From: Phocoena phocoena
Lineage: Eukaryota; Chordata; Mammalia; Artiodactyla; Phocoenidae
Direction: 5' to 3'
NCBI RefSeq assembly: GCF_963924675.1
Contig: NC_089225.1
Coordinates: 85,099,951-85,163,950, forward strand
DNA length: 64,000 bases
Shown piece by piece: positions 33,871-46,512 of the stretch; position 1 is the first letter of the stretch; the number at the start of each line of letters is the position of its first letter. Both the position numbers and the translations under genes were made by a program. Below the pieces are notes generated by a model. That model was not told the origin of the DNA, searched no databases, and was given only the letters and a program-made list of their open reading frames with translations.

Positions 33871-36169
33871 CCTTAGGCTAAGGTACATGTGAACATTTAG
33901 TTATTAATTAGAAGGTAAACAAAAGTTGGCTGGAGGGAATTGCATTTGACCTTTAGCAAATTATTTCATTTAGATGCACTGATGCAAAAGTATCACATCT
34001 TATGAAGAAAGACAAAAATAAATCTGGCTGACAAAAGATATTTTAATAAATACTCAACCTCCCACCAACATCACATGACAGTCTATGGCCACCCCACTGT
34101 AATTTGTATGCCATTTGGGGAGGCTTTGTGCCTTTCCCTCTCTTGTCAAAGTCTAGCTGATTGGGGGCCGGATTCAGCTCGTAAAATCTTTTTTGAGTGC
34201 CTGCATTTAGTGGCTGCTCCAAAAAAAGGTACTCTCGATGCTTTTTCCCTTCAAATAAGCTTGCCACCAAATCAACTTGAGTGTACTGGGGTTGGTAGAG
34301 TCTCTCTAAATTATTCCCACACTGAGATCAGTTCAGCTGGTATAAAGTGATGCAGGAGCCTGACGTACCCATCCTTACGTGTCCCATTTTATTGACAGGC
34401 AAAGAGAACCTGCCGCAGTCCATATAAAGTAGTGATACTTTATAACATGGGGGCAATGTTATGAGATTTACTTTGCTTGCAGAACTATGGTCTACTACAG
34501 GGAGAACAGCATAGCTGTTCCAGCTGATGAGAGAAAGGGAGAAAGAAAAAATGACCAGGGCTTGCTACAGACTGGAAATAGAAGAGACACCGAGGCATCA
34601 TGACCTTATCTTGGAAATCTAGAGACTAGATTGATGAGTGAGAAAAGAAGGAGTGTCCCAGGGAAGGATGAGGATCCATGAAGGCATTTCTGGGGAGGGC
34701 AATGCACAAAAGAAGAGGTTGAGGGGGATAAAGAGGCTGGGGCTGCCATTCTTTGAAGAACAGTCAGGGACAAAGAACTGACTGGCAGCCTTGGGGAAGA
34801 ATGGAGCTAAGGCTACCAAGCTTAAAAAAAATAGAACTAGAAAAGGAAAGAAAGGGGAGCTGTAAGAGGAATCAATTACTGATACTATTCTGTTAGAAAG
34901 GACTTCAGATCCCATGACTAAAAGAAAAGAGATTTGTGTTTTTCACCCGCAATCCTCTCACGCTGAATCACATGTAAATGGTGTTATTGGGGCCTCATCT
35001 GGAGTGTCTCTGCCTCTCGACCTACCTACCTGGGATGAGGATGTGTTAGAAAGTCCAACCCAGTGAATTCTGCAAAAGGGCTCTGATTAACCTTAGAAAA
35101 CTCCCACTGTACAAGCAGCCAATATAATAAGCTCGTATGTTGTGACTGATTACGCCCATTACCATTCCTGCATATTTCTGCCTTCTAATGCCCACAGAAG
35201 AGCGGGAAGGAGAGTTAGGCAAACATTTTTGGGACTGGTTTTATTAGGCTAATATACCAGGCATTGCCCATTTTGCATCCTGAGAGGCCATCAATCGCTT
35301 TAAACTTAGCATTTTCATTAGAAATCATCTATTTTAAATAATCATACAGTAAATCTTTGAAGTGCTTTTTATCCCAGGACCTCAACATACATTACCATTG
35401 CTGCTGAATCTCAGCATTTGGTAGATAGTATTACATTAATTTTCTAGATGGTTAAGCTAAAGCATCTAATGGTGAAATACAAAATCAGCTATAAAGGTAG
35501 GAAAGGAGTTCAGAGCACTCTGGGCGAAGCGCTTACCATTCACCTATATAACTATGCTTATTGATACACGCTGCTATCCAGATGCACAATTATGATCTAG
35601 GGGCAAGCGAAGACTCTGACCGTCCATTTGGAGAGGACATCACTCATGTTGGTGGCTGCCTGACATGTCTTAGATATGCTGCTTATGTTTGGGGAGCAGC
35701 TCACTTTCCTATCTCCCTTGCAGCTGCAGGGAAGACATGTGACCTGGGCTCTGCCAATCGGATGCACTGGTCGAGCAGCAAGTCTAGCTCCTGGTGCAGA
35801 CGTTCAGCAGAGCAGATTATAGTGTCAAGTGCATGGTGGTGGCAGCACTGGCTTCCCCATCAGACCAGTCTGAAGGCAGAGCTGTAGGCATGTTTCTGGA
35901 AGTTTAGCCTCTAGCCTGGCTCTTTCGTCCTCTCAATGATTGAGTGAATTCCCCTGTACACGTTTAACAAATCCCTTCCCTGCACGATAAGCCAGACTCA
36001 GTTTCTGTCACTTGCAGCTAAAAACCCTGACAAGAATTCCTTTACATCCTATGGAAAATAGAGGTTTGCAGACTTCCTTTGCACTTTTAGAAAGGTTGAT
36101 AGCTAATTATTAATTCTTTTTCGAAATTGAATGTCAATTTACTCAGTTGATATTTGGTATTTATAAATA
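33871..36169. other. Intergenic sequence with a possible old repeat at 35.6-35.95 kb
   Basis: No gene. The 108-codon frame at 35561-35887 has phrases ('catgtgacctgggctctgcc', 'aatcggatgcactgg') that resemble an old interspersed element rather than a protein gene; the family is uncertain. Confidence 0.45.
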
Positions 36170-36995
36170 CCTAATATTTATTGAGCACTAAGTACAAAAC
36201 TCTTTGCTAAGTATTACAGGAAATAGTTGCTGAATGCCTACTATGGGCTATATATCACACTAAGGGTTAGGGATATGAGGAAAATAAGCAAAAGCAGATG
36301 TGGCCACTACTTCTTAAGAGTTGACAGTCTACAGGGAAAGGCAGACAATAATTGAGGAATCACACTCAAAACTGTGAAATTGCTACAGTGATAAGTAATG
36401 TGAAGGGCTGAGAAAGCATCCCTGAGGGAAATATACGTTAGCATGAGATATGCCTTTGAAAAGAACACTCTAGGGTTAGTCAGAAAACGAATGGAAAGGA
36501 AGTGAAAACAAATGCAGACAGACCAGTTAGGAGGTAATATTAGTTACTCAGGAGGGAGATAACGGTAGCCTAGACTAGGGTGATAGGGGTAGAGTTAGAG
36601 AAATAAGGACAGACTCAAGAGATATTAAGGTGGTAAGATCGAGAGGACTTAGCAATGGACTGGATATGGGAAAGGAGGTAAGGTCATAGATGACTCCAGG
36701 TTTCTGACCTGAGCCACTGGTTAGATGGTGGTATCTGTCCCTGGGAGAACACTGGGAGAAAATCAGGTTTTATAGGGACAACATGAGCTCCATCTCACAT
36801 GTGTTAAATGAGTTGCCTTTAAATCATCCATTAGGTCTGGCGCTCAGAAGAGAAGACTGGGCTGAAGGCATGAAAGAGTCCTTGTGTAATTGAAGTCATT
36901 GTATGAATGGGATTTCTTAGGGAAGAATATAGCCCAAGACCGAAGGGATGGCCTTGGTCCTCATCTTAAGGAGTGTCAAGTATAGGTCTAAATAT
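36170..36995 (-). repeat. L2 LINE fragment, antisense
   Basis: Long antisense L2 piece: 'tgcctactatgggctatat', 'gcagacaataattgagg', 'gaccagttaggaggtaat', 'gcctagactagggtgatagg', 'gatgactccaggtttctgacc', 'gctcagaagagaagactggg'. Ancient and rearranged, but the order is that of the antisense L2 consensus as I remember it. Confidence 0.65.
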
Positions 36996-37237
36996 TCAGG
37001 AAGCCACCCATCCATGGTTAACAAAAGGTAATGATAGTCTGCCTAGAAAACATGAAGGTGAACATTAAGGTGAAATGCCTTAATCCAAGAAACACATCTA
37101 GATCCTCTAGCTACAAACTCCTCTATGACAGGGATCACACACTCAAGGGCCTGGCCAGTCTACTGCTCAGTTAAGGGGCCAAGCAGGGGCTGTGGCGTAT
37201 AGTAGAGGACATGTCCCATCTAAAGTGGGCAGTTGCT

Positions 37238-37456
37238 GGGCTTCCCTGGTGACGCAGTGGTTGAGAATCTGCCTGCTAATGCAGGGGACACGGGTTCGAG
37301 CCCTGGTCTGGGAGGATCCCACATGCCGCGGAGCAACTAGGCCCGTGAGCCACAACTACTGAGCCTGCGTGTCCGGAGCCTGTGCTCCGCAACGGGAGAG
37401 GCCACAACAGTGAGAGGCCCGTGTACCGCAAAAAATAAATAAAATAAAATAAAATA
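37238..37456 (+). repeat. CHR-type SINE, plus strand
   Basis: Full-length CHR with tRNA head, hybrid body ('gccacaactactgagcc' in the middle, then the usual 'gagaggccacaacagtgag' end) and an (AAAAT)n-type tail. Confidence 0.93.
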
Positions 37457-38330
37457 CCTATTGTGTTTTACATGAACTTGAAAGGACCTTGACGGAAACA
37501 GTATTTAACCAGATTTCTAGAGTCAGAACCCATTCTCTGCTTCTGACTTGGAAACAATGTTTAATTACTGTAAATTATTTTCCCAACTGAAATCCCTTAT
37601 CTTTCCCTTTCCAAATAGCATTGATAGCCCCAGAAGACTATTCTCCTACCCCAAACACTTTCCCTGGCTATTAATACTGTTCCTAAAACTATTTTCCACT
37701 GTCTAACACTCTACCATAGTTGGTCCTCCCTAAAAGCCCCTCTATTATTCAACTCTATCCTGAAGATAAGGGTATCACGGCTATCGCAGCCCCATGGTGT
37801 GGGATGTAGGGATAACCGAGCAGATGAACAAAGATGAATCATCTCCTGCCACTATAGAACAGCTTGGGGTCAGGACCGGGAAGGTAGGCTAGCCCAGGGG
37901 AAGGGACAGTCTGGAAGCCAACGACACAACTGAAGACTACAGAGTTCTGGAGTAATCTTGAAGATGACCTAGGACAGAGGGAAAAAAGAGAGAAAAACTA
38001 GAAAATAATGGGAGACACCAGCTCTCAATGTTAATTAGTTCTGGCCTCTGATTTTTTATTTATTTATTTTTGCCACTCAGCTCCAGTATATCTAGCTGCA
38101 AGTCTGGAAGGTATTTTCCATTTATGAGCGTTCAGATTTTTTTTTTTTTTTTTTGCCTTCTCAATATTCCTTTGCAGTGATACATTGCATGTGCTAATTA
38201 TAACTGCCAGCTATTGACTAAATCTGATATGTAGATGAACTGGATTTATTTCTTAGATTAGTATTATCACACACATACATAATCGCTCACACAAAATCAA
38301 AACCTTCCTTTCCCATTCCTACATCTCTAG
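37457..38330. other. Intergenic sequence, nothing clear
   Basis: AT-rich, with short T-runs near 38139-38154. No gene or recognised repeat. Confidence 0.5.
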
Positions 38331-38349
38331 CCCCAAACCGTAATTATTA

Positions 38350-38560
38350 TTATTATTTTTTTTTTTTTTGCGGTATGTGGGCCTCTCACTGTTGTGGCCT
38401 CTCCCGTTGTGGAGCACAGGCTCCGGACGCGCAGGCTCAGCGGCCATGGCTCACGGGCCCAGCCGCTCCGCGGCATGTGGGATCTTCCCGGACCGGGGCA
38501 CGAACCCACGTCCCCTGCATCGGCAGGCGGACTCTCAACCACTGCGCCACCAGGGAAGCC
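38350..38560 (-). repeat. CHR-type SINE, minus strand, perfect 19-bp TSD
   Basis: Antisense full-length CHR. The TSD CCCCAAACCGTAATTATTA is present at 38331-38349 and 38561-38579 without mismatch, so this is one of the most recent insertions in the window. Confidence 0.96.
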
Positions 38561-38579
38561 CCCCAAACCGTAATTATTA

Positions 38580-39139
38580 AACAAAGTAACATGAAACAGA
38601 CCATCAATACATGTGTGTAGTAAAGCAACTATTGGGATTTGCTCTGTTTCATCATATACTAGGTGAGTCAACCACACACCTTACTCTGTGTTGCAGCTCT
38701 CAAGGTGAATCTCCTTTGGGAGACATTACACAGCACCTGAAACAGAACCACTGTTGGTATTTGCTAAGGTATCTTGGTGTAGGTAAGAGCTTCCCCCCAA
38801 AATTCCCTTTCTGTCAACATTTGGCAGGACTTCTGTCAACAAAAATTACAACCACCAACACCTAACAGAGTGTCTGGCACATAGTCAATACTCAATACTT
38901 CTTTTTTAATCACAAGACAATCAAATGAAAATGAGCCATGTCTAATCTAACAATGAGTGAATATAGTAACGCACTTAGTGCCAAACACACAAGTACTATA
39001 TAAATATTAGCTATTAGCGTTATTATTATTATCTAGAGTCACTGTTGCTTCTTGTTCCCATTATGGGAACCCAGAAGGGCCTCTCGCACTTCCTTCTCTC
39101 ACTCCATGCCTCTTATTTAAATACTATCGAAACTTTCAA
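38580..39139. other. Intergenic sequence, nothing clear
   Basis: No exon, RNA gene or diagnostic repeat seen. Confidence 0.5.
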
Positions 39140-39238
39140 GTGTAAACCACCCCTCTTTCTCTCCCTCTTCCTCTCCCTCGCCCTCTCACTCTTTCTCTCT
39201 CTCCCTCCCTCTCTCTCTCTGTCACACACACACACAGT
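39140..39238 (+). repeat. CT-rich and CA simple repeats
   Basis: Polypyrimidine CTCTCC-type tract ending in a short (CA) run (39223-39236). The 109-codon frame 39045-39374 crosses it and is not a gene. Confidence 0.85.
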
Positions 39239-39309
39239 GAGAGAATGTGTAAGTAAGCAGCACAGCTCCCACGGAGGGAAATTTGGACACATCTATCAAA
39301 ATTACAAAT

Positions 39310-39825
39310 ACACATACTTTTCAACCCAGAAGGTCACACTGGAGAATTTATCCTACAGATTAACTCATACCTAGGTGATAAACCATACGTAAAATGTTAT
39401 TCATTTGCAGACTTGTTTGAAACGGCAAAATGGGAATCAAACCAAGTGTCCATCAATAGGGAGCTTATTAAATAAACCTTGGTACAAGCATAGAATTTGA
39501 ATACTATACAGCAATGAAAAATTTTAAATGAGGAAGATTTCCATGTACTTTTATAAGATGATCTCCAGGATATATTGCTAAGTTTAAAAATAATAAGGCA
39601 AAGGAGAACAGTGCATAAAACATTCCAGATTTGGCATAAAAGTGAGGGGGGAGTGGATAAGTATATATACTTGTATTTGTTTTACATTAAGAAACTCTGG
39701 AAGGGTATGGAGGAAGATAAGAGGAATGATGGTCATGGCAGGGAATGGAGAATTAGGCAGGTAAGGGAGAGAGGAAGCAAGGAATGAAGGGAAAATATTT
39801 TACTATAATATTTTTAATTGTCTAT
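39310..39825 (+). repeat. Ancient L1 3' region
   Basis: Old L1 order: 'aatttatcctacagatt', 'caagtgtccatcaataggg', 'gaatactatacagcaatgaaa', 'gatctccaggatatattgc', 'gaatgatggtcatgg'. Heavily decayed. Confidence 0.75.
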
Positions 39826-39829
39826 TCAA

Positions 39830-39985
39830 AATAGATATAGATAGATGACAGATAAGTGATAGATGCACGGATAGATAGACAGGTAGATAGGTAGATATAT
39901 AGATGATAAATAGACAGGTAGATAGGTAGATATATAGATGATAGATAGATAGGTTGATAGATAGATAGATAGGTATAGATAGATA
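39830..39985 (+). repeat. (GATA)n-type microsatellite, imperfect
   Basis: About 155 bp of GATA/GACA/GGTA tetranucleotides with an internal longer period (a 'gacaggtagataggtagatat' block occurs twice). The minus-strand ORF across it is a low-complexity translation. Confidence 0.93.
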
Positions 39986-41104
39986 ACCCACCTTTCTTTT
40001 AAATGAAAAGAAAATCTGGTCTTATGACTATCTAAGGAGTAGATTCACCTGCCAGTGCTCTGTAGTTGGAGTGGATGCCCAGGAAGTTCAGCATCTGGAA
40101 CAGTCTGTCCCCCACCTCCAGGCTGCTTCCCCTACCTACTGTGGGATGATGGGGACTTTGAGATGGGTAACTGTGCCTAGAAAGCTGGACACCTGTATTG
40201 GTTAACTTAATACAGTCTGCTGGGCTCTGGCCCTGTTCTCACATCTATATATTCCTTCTGGGACATAAGAGTATAAATTAAGAAGAATCTCTAGGGTCAC
40301 AGACTCAATATTATAACTCTTCATTTCTTGGCTTTCATCAAAAGTTTAAATTCAGACTTTTAATGTGATTTGCAAATAGCTTTGTGTGATATGACATTGG
40401 AGGTCAGAGGACTTCTCAATCCACCTGAACATACATAAACACACTGCAACAAAAATCCATTAAAAGTAGAAATAGCTAATCCTTTACATGGGGTGAATAA
40501 ATAACTCACCTCCAGGCTCTCCCGCTGTAAATCAGCTGTGCCGTTATCAGATGCCAACGCTGGAATAGAAAAGCAAAGCAGCTGTATTAAACTTTGACGA
40601 TAAAAAAAAAAAAAAAGAATGGATAAAGTGGAGATGAACCATTTGTTTCCTTTCCAGGTAGTTGTCTAAACAGACTATGTAATGAACCAGCTGGGGAGAA
40701 ACCAGTGACTTAATGCTCTTCTGATGAAAACGTTTCCTGATTTTTTACCTCAGGTAAAGGACGGATCTGATTCACACTTTAAGGGCTCCAGTAGCGGCAC
40801 ATGCCAACAATCTGATGTGACTCAGGCACCTACACAGGCTCATCCCTGCTCCAGTGAGAGACCCACTGGCAACCTGGCTCCCTCAAGCTCGGCTGGAGGA
40901 GGAAGGGAAGGTGCAGGGACAGATTAATGCAGGACTCATTCTACACCGAAACGGCCTAAGGAAGAGAGGCGCTCCCATACCTCCTGGAGTCAGGAAAAGT
41001 CAGGAAGGCTATGGAAGAGCTTTAAGGATGAAGAGGACCCAGGCAGGAAACGAGGCTCAAGTCAAGCCAGCCACGTCCATGCAGATGACCCCTTACAGCA
41101 AGAC
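39986..41104. other. Intergenic sequence with one candidate minus-strand exon
   Basis: Mostly unique. A 50-bp segment at 40510-40559 is bounded on the minus strand by a good acceptor and donor (see the separate entry). A 14-A run lies near 40600. No plus-strand gene. Confidence 0.5.
40510..40559 (-). other. Candidate 50-bp exon on the minus strand (unproven)
   Basis: On the minus strand a pyrimidine-rich tract ending TTCCAG precedes the segment, and GTGAGT follows it directly. Both splice signals fit consensus. Two of the three frames are open; one reads LASDNGTADLQRESLE. I do not recognise a protein. It could be an exon of a long non-coding RNA or of an unannotated transcript, or chance. 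Confidence 0.25.
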
Positions 41105-41305
41105 TTCTTAAAATTCAGTTAGCAAATGTTTACACGGGGCTTGCTTTGTGCCAGGCACAGTTCTAAGTGCTTCAGACACCAATTCCGTAAATCCTCACCA
41201 CATCCCCTTGAGGTAGGTTCTATTGTTAGCTCCATTTTACTGGGGAGGAGATGAAGGTACAACATAATTAAGAAACCTGCCCAGTTTTATTCAGCTGTGG
41301 ATGAG
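41105..41305 (+). repeat. MIR SINE
   Basis: MIR order with 'gtttacacggggcttgc', 'gtgccaggcacagttctaagtgc', 'aatcctcaccacatcccc', 'ttttactggggaggag'. Confidence 0.85.
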
Positions 41306-41374
41306 GAAGCCCAAGGAAAACAAGTGACTGGAGATATGAGCCTTAAGGTTAACAGAGCCGCCCTGATAATTATC

Positions 41375-41900
41375 ATTAGCAATTCCACTCCAAGGTGTAG
41401 ACCCAAAATAGTTGAAAACAACTGTTCAGACAAAACCTGGACACAAACGTGAAGAGCAGGACTATTCACAATAGCTAAAAGGTAGAAACAATCCAAATGG
41501 CTATCAGTGGATAACAAAATATGGTATTTCCATATAACGTAATATTATTCAGCCATACAAAAGAATGAGATACTACATGTCACAACATAGACGAATCTGA
41601 AAACCATTATGCTAAGGGCACAGAGTGTGTAATCCCATTTACATGAAACACCCAGAAGAGGCAAATCCATAGAGACAGAAAGCAGATTCGTGGTTCGCAG
41701 GGCCTGGGGAGAGGGAGGAAATGGGAAGTGATGGCTTAATGGGCTTGGGGGTGTCCTTTTGGAGTGATGAAAATACTGGAACTAGGTAGTGGCGATGGTT
41801 GTGTAACTTTGTGAATGTACTAAATGCTACTGAATTACATACTTTAAGATGGTTAAAATGTTGAATCTTAGGTGACTTTTACCTAAAAAAAATACCTCAG
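41375..41900 (+). repeat. Ancient L1 (L1M) 3' region
   Basis: Clear L1 3' layout: 'aattccactccaaggtg', 'ggactattcacaatagc', 'aacaatccaaatggctatc', 'taatattattcagccat', 'gattcgtggttcgcaggg', 'taatgggcttgggggtgtcc', 'ttaagatggttaaaatg'. No open frame of length. Confidence 0.9.
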
Positions 41901-42224
41901 TGGTTTTATAAAATAATTATTTCTTCTCAGTCACATATCTGTGGGTCATCTGGGGGTAAGGTGATCTAGTGTGAGCTAGGCGGGGCTTGGTTCTGGGCTA
42001 CAGGTTGGATCCAGGTCACTTCGTATGTCTCTCCTCCTCTCACCAGTAGGCTGGACAGGGCATATTCTCCTCACAGTGACAGCAGAAGCACCAGAGGGCA
42101 CCCCAACACTCAGACACATTTAAACGGCTTGCATCCCCTTGGCCAAAACAAGTCACACGGCTGAACTCAAAAACAAAGGGCAGGGAGCGTACTCCACTAC
42201 TGGCGAAAGGGACTATTGATACAA
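41901..42224. other. Intergenic sequence between two L1 fragments
   Basis: About 320 bp; no gene or recognised repeat. Confidence 0.5.
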
Positions 42225-42728
42225 AGATGAGTGACAGCATGGGTGCACCTGGAAGACATCATGCTAAGTGAAATAAGCCAGACACGGAAGACAAATACTA
42301 TATGATCTCACTTAGATGTGGAATCTACAAAAGTCAAACTCATAGAATCAGAGAATAGAATGCTGGTTGCCGGGGGCTGAGGGGTGAAGGAAATGGGGAG
42401 ATGCTGGTCAAAGTGTACAAGCCTTTGGTTATCAGATGAATAAGTTCTGGGAGTCTAATGTACACCCTGGTGATTACAGTTAATAATGCCATCTTGTATA
42501 CGTGAAATTCACTAAAAGAGTAAATCTTAAGTGTTCTTACCACAAAATAAAAGGTAACTACGTGAGATGACGAATGTGTTAATTAACTTGATTGTGGAAA
42601 TCATTTCATAATAAATGTGTATACTAAATCATCACATTGTACACCTTTAAAAGTCACATTGTACATCCTAAATATATACAATTTTGATTTGTTAATTATA
42701 CCTCAATAAAGCTGGAAATAAAAAAATA
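42225..42728 (+). repeat. L1 3' region (L1MA-like)
   Basis: L1 3' UTR phrases: 'gaagacatcatgctaagtg', 'atatgatctcacttagatg', 'gctggttgccgggggctg', 'atgtacaccctggtgattac', 'atcacattgtacaccttt' and the final 'tacctcaataaagctgg'. Confidence 0.9.
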
Positions 42729-45104
42729 GGAATGATTTTTTTAAAGTTGAATGGTAAAACACAAAGATAAAGAAAGGAGTAAGGAATTGGGAACTTGAAT
42801 GCAATCTACCTCAGCTTCTTCCCTACACAGTTGACCTCTTCACTCTTTACTCCTAAATGGCAAGAATTCCTCCATATCTTTTCCACCAGCTTTCATGATT
42901 TTTTAGAGCAAAAGGCCTCCTTCTAAGGAATGTGACCCATTTTCACTCAAGGTACTCTTATTAAATTGTACAAAACACAGATCAAAGTGAGTGTTTATAA
43001 TTCAGCTGGGCTCTTCTAATGTTTAGCAGATGGAATGGATGAGATCCAAAGCAGTTATAGGAGCCTTGGTATTAGATAGCACATTTTCAGGTGTGTAGAT
43101 CTCCCCACCATACTTAGTGGCATATTTAAAATCCCACCATCAGTCAAGGGGAAGAGAGAGGACATGCGGGATTGTGTAGGAATTTCATGGGCCAGTCCTA
43201 GAAGCAGCAAACAACACTTCTACCTACATCCTATTGGCCAGAATTCAGTCATATGGTTGCAAATTTTATAGGTGCAAAGGAGACTGGGAAACGCAATCCA
43301 GCTGTATGCCTAAGAGGACGAGAGAACTGGTAAAATGAATAGTTAGCTAGTCTCTGCCATATTCTACATTAAGCTGTCTTTATTTGAATGTCAAACCATC
43401 TAAAGTTGGCTTCAGAAAAATGCTAATCTCTTGTTTGTGGGAGTTTAGAGGACCACGTCTCCAAGGCTGGAGGAATAAGGGAAAGTCTGGCAGCAGGTTT
43501 GAGGACATTGCGCACGCAGCTAGAGAAGCAGGGACCACAATAGCAGGAACAAAACTCGGCTCAAAGAAATGTAAAACTGTACCAGAACTTGAAGAAAAAG
43601 CATGTGAGGCACCAATGACCTTCAAGATTCCGATGCCTGGAATTCAAACAAGAAAACTAAGTGAGTTCTTAGAGGCAAATACCATTCAATGACAAAAGCC
43701 TTGATTTCCTTTCACTCAAGTCTGCCCTGGGGAAGCAAGACTTCCCTATATGTTACAGATTTCACCATTCCATTGATGGCTTGCTCCCTAGACTTATACT
43801 GTCACCCTAAATAAATTGAAGCTTGAACAAGCAATGTAATCAAAATGATTTGGACACAAAAGTCTTTCTTTCCCACTCCTTTTGCCCACCTCCCCCCTCA
43901 TAACAGCTGACCTGAAGGAAGTAAAGGAAAAGCTAGGCTGAGGGTGCTGTTAACACCTCCAAGGCCAATGAAAGACAAAATGAATTCAAAAATTATACTT
44001 CCAAAGTACTCATCATGCTTCCCCAAGCTGGCAAGCTCCTTCTTTCTAGACAATGACCCAGCCTTCCCCCGTGAAATTTCAAGCCGGTTGCTATTTCCAC
44101 CTCTCTCAACTGGAGGCTTTATTATCTTAAGGTGAGAAAAGTTTCTTCAGCAGAAGTCTGCCTGGGAGAGAAATCCGAGTGACTTAAGCAGTGCTGAAGT
44201 GTACTGGAGATGGAAGAGAATCCCCAGCTGCCACACCAGAAAGAAAAAATGTAAACTCAGATGCATTTATTAAGGTAGGTTGGATATCTGTTCAGCCAAC
44301 CCTTTTTTTTTTTTTAACTCTCAGATACTATTGTAATGAAAGCCACCACAAGTTCTCAGCAAATCGCAGCTTCGAAGGAAAATGTCAATCCCTATCAAAC
44401 CCCCGGTGAATTGTTGCAGCTGATGGAAATCTAAATTCATCAGTTACTTTCCCCATTTCCCCCTCCATCGGCTCCAACCGCCTCCTCCTCCAAATCACCC
44501 AAGAGTGCAGGACCAGAGATGCAAATCAATGCCTGCGGGACATCCCGTCAGACAATGGGAAGGTCTAAGGAAAGGTTAAAGCAGAAAGGGAACGAAATTT
44601 ATAGACTTAGCATGAAAATCTTAAAGGACCTTAGGAACAGCAATGAATCTGATGTTAGGAAAGGCAGGAGCCGCCAGAGGCCATGGCAGGAAGGCCTGAC
44701 ACAGGCCATAAATCCAAGCTTAGGAGCAGAAAAAATACAGGCTTCTTTTCAGGCTGAGGCAGCGTGATGCAAAGATTCCAACCTGGACTTGAAAAGAGGC
44801 AAGGCCACAGAGGCATGGTGGGGAGGAAGTGGACCGGGGACTGCAAGTAAGGAACGAACAGAGCAGCAGATTGTGTGCGTGGGAGCGGGGAGCCAGCTCG
44901 GGCCTGCAGAGGCTGGCAACAAAGACACCAGCAACACACATTTGGCTGTAGGGGGGAGCTTGAAACTGATCCCCAAAGAAAGAAACAGAAAAGCTGCGGT
45001 TGCTCCTTGTTGCATCTATGAGATGGAATGCAGACTAACCTTGTAAGCGACCAAAATCAACAGGAAAAGCCAGGCAGCTGGGGGCAAAACAAGGTTGTGG
45101 AGGG
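42729..45104. other. Intergenic sequence, unique
   Basis: Frames of 80-102 codons (43384-43692 and 44519-44767 plus) contain no domain I recognise and lack splice context. A poly-T of 13 bases is near 44305. Confidence 0.5.
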
Positions 45105-45246
45105 GTCAGAAGATTGGGGGTGGGGAGGGTCAGAAGATTGGGGGTGGGGAGGATCAGAAGATTGGGGGTGGGGAGGGTCAGAAGATTGGGGGTGGGGAGG
45201 ATCAGAAGATTGGGGGTGGGAGGGTCAGAAGATTGGGGGTGGGGAG
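45105..45246 (+). repeat. 24-bp G-rich minisatellite, about six copies
   Basis: The unit 'gtcagaagattgggggtgg' + 'ggagg' is repeated about 5.9 times. The first base alternates G,G,A,G,A,G through the array, which suggests amplification in 48-bp steps; unit five has lost one G. Because 24 is a multiple of three, repetitive open frames arise in several phases (45028-45457 plus, 45035-45334 minus); these are repeat translations, not genes. Each unit has a five-G and a four-G run. Confidence 0.95.
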
Positions 45247-46498
45247 CTTGGGAAAGGCAGCAGTATCCAATGGTTATGACACAAGCTGGGCAGCCAAGAA
45301 CTCCCAGGCTTGTCGTGAATTTTCTTTCACTCATTCTATGTATTTTGGGGTTTTGTTTTTGTTTCTTTCAATTATGCCCTCTGGGGCCAAGAGATACTAC
45401 ATTAAGACGCTAATTAAAATGCATAAAACCATTGCAACTGAAAATAACATACCATGAATTATTACAAAAATGCCAAGCTCCAAGTGGCCTTCCCCCTGGG
45501 ACAAGGCTCACTGGAAACACAAAGTTGGTACCACTTTGACTGCCAGGGCTCACACCAGCTTCACCCATTTCCTAGGGTGAGGCATTCTTTTCTCTGCCTC
45601 AGTTTCCCCCAGAGGAAGAGAAGTAAGGAGATCTCTTTCACAGTTCACAATCATCAGGAAAGGACTGATTGAATTAATATCTTCACAGTACATTTCAAAC
45701 CTTTGAAATTAAGTTATTGATAATGTTAAATAAATATATACCCAACTCACGTATGTAATGTAACTCTTTCAGGGTTTTAAAATATAAAAATCAATATAGC
45801 TTTTCCATGTCTTAGATCCCTCTCCACTCCATTTACTTTCTATATTCTGCATTTCTTCTTTTTGGCTTTCCTAATGGCTTTCCCCTACTTATCAAATTTG
45901 TGTCCACTTTTCTTTCCTAGTGTCCATCATCTCTCTCCTTTCTGCCATTCGACTCTCCTCAATTTCTCACTTCTCCTATTTGTCTTGGAAACTAGAGTGC
46001 ACCTCATATGCAATGTCATTTCATAGGTGAGTACCTATGGTCATTAATATTCATTAGTTTTCTTAATCTCTAGTAAAAATAGAATAAAACATGCTACCTT
46101 TCCATGTGTCAGACTAGTTGATTACCAGAATATATATTTAAAGTATAAAACTCTCCTTCTAGAGAGAACCTAGAGGTCAGAAAGCTCTGGGGTGGTTGGT
46201 GCTTTCCTTGGACCAACCAAGGAAAAGGGAAATCAGCAAAGTTAAGAGATCATCTCGGGGGAGAAATATAAGCCTCAAAGTGATCAGCATAACTAGAGCC
46301 TTCAGCAGCGAATTCATCTAAGTGATGATCGTCTTTTCACATCCTAGACTCACCGGCAGATCAAAGGGATTTCTGCAAAAAGTTAAGAATCTTAGACTCT
46401 AGAACCTAACCTGCAGTGTTTCATGTTGCCTGAAAAAAATCAATGTGGATCAGGAAAAAAACTGGCTGTTATGACTCACACCCCGCATGTACTATGTT
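45247..46498. other. Intergenic unique sequence
   Basis: No gene or clear repeat. Confidence 0.5.
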
Positions 46499-46512
46499 AA
46501 AACCCAGAAAGA

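Noticed and set aside
39830..39985. CRISPR-like array
   Set aside because: Tetranucleotide microsatellite without constant repeat/unique spacer alternation, in a mammalian genome.
39803..39991. Minus-strand Tyr/Ile/Leu-rich protein
   Set aside because: Low-complexity translation of the GATA-type microsatellite.
43384..43692. 102-codon frame as a possible small gene
   Set aside because: No recognisable family, another frame open on the opposite strand at the same place, no splice or promoter support.
45028..45457. Repetitive Trp/Gly-rich proteins in several frames
   Set aside because: Produced by the 24-bp minisatellite, whose unit length is a multiple of three; all frames and both strands are open together.
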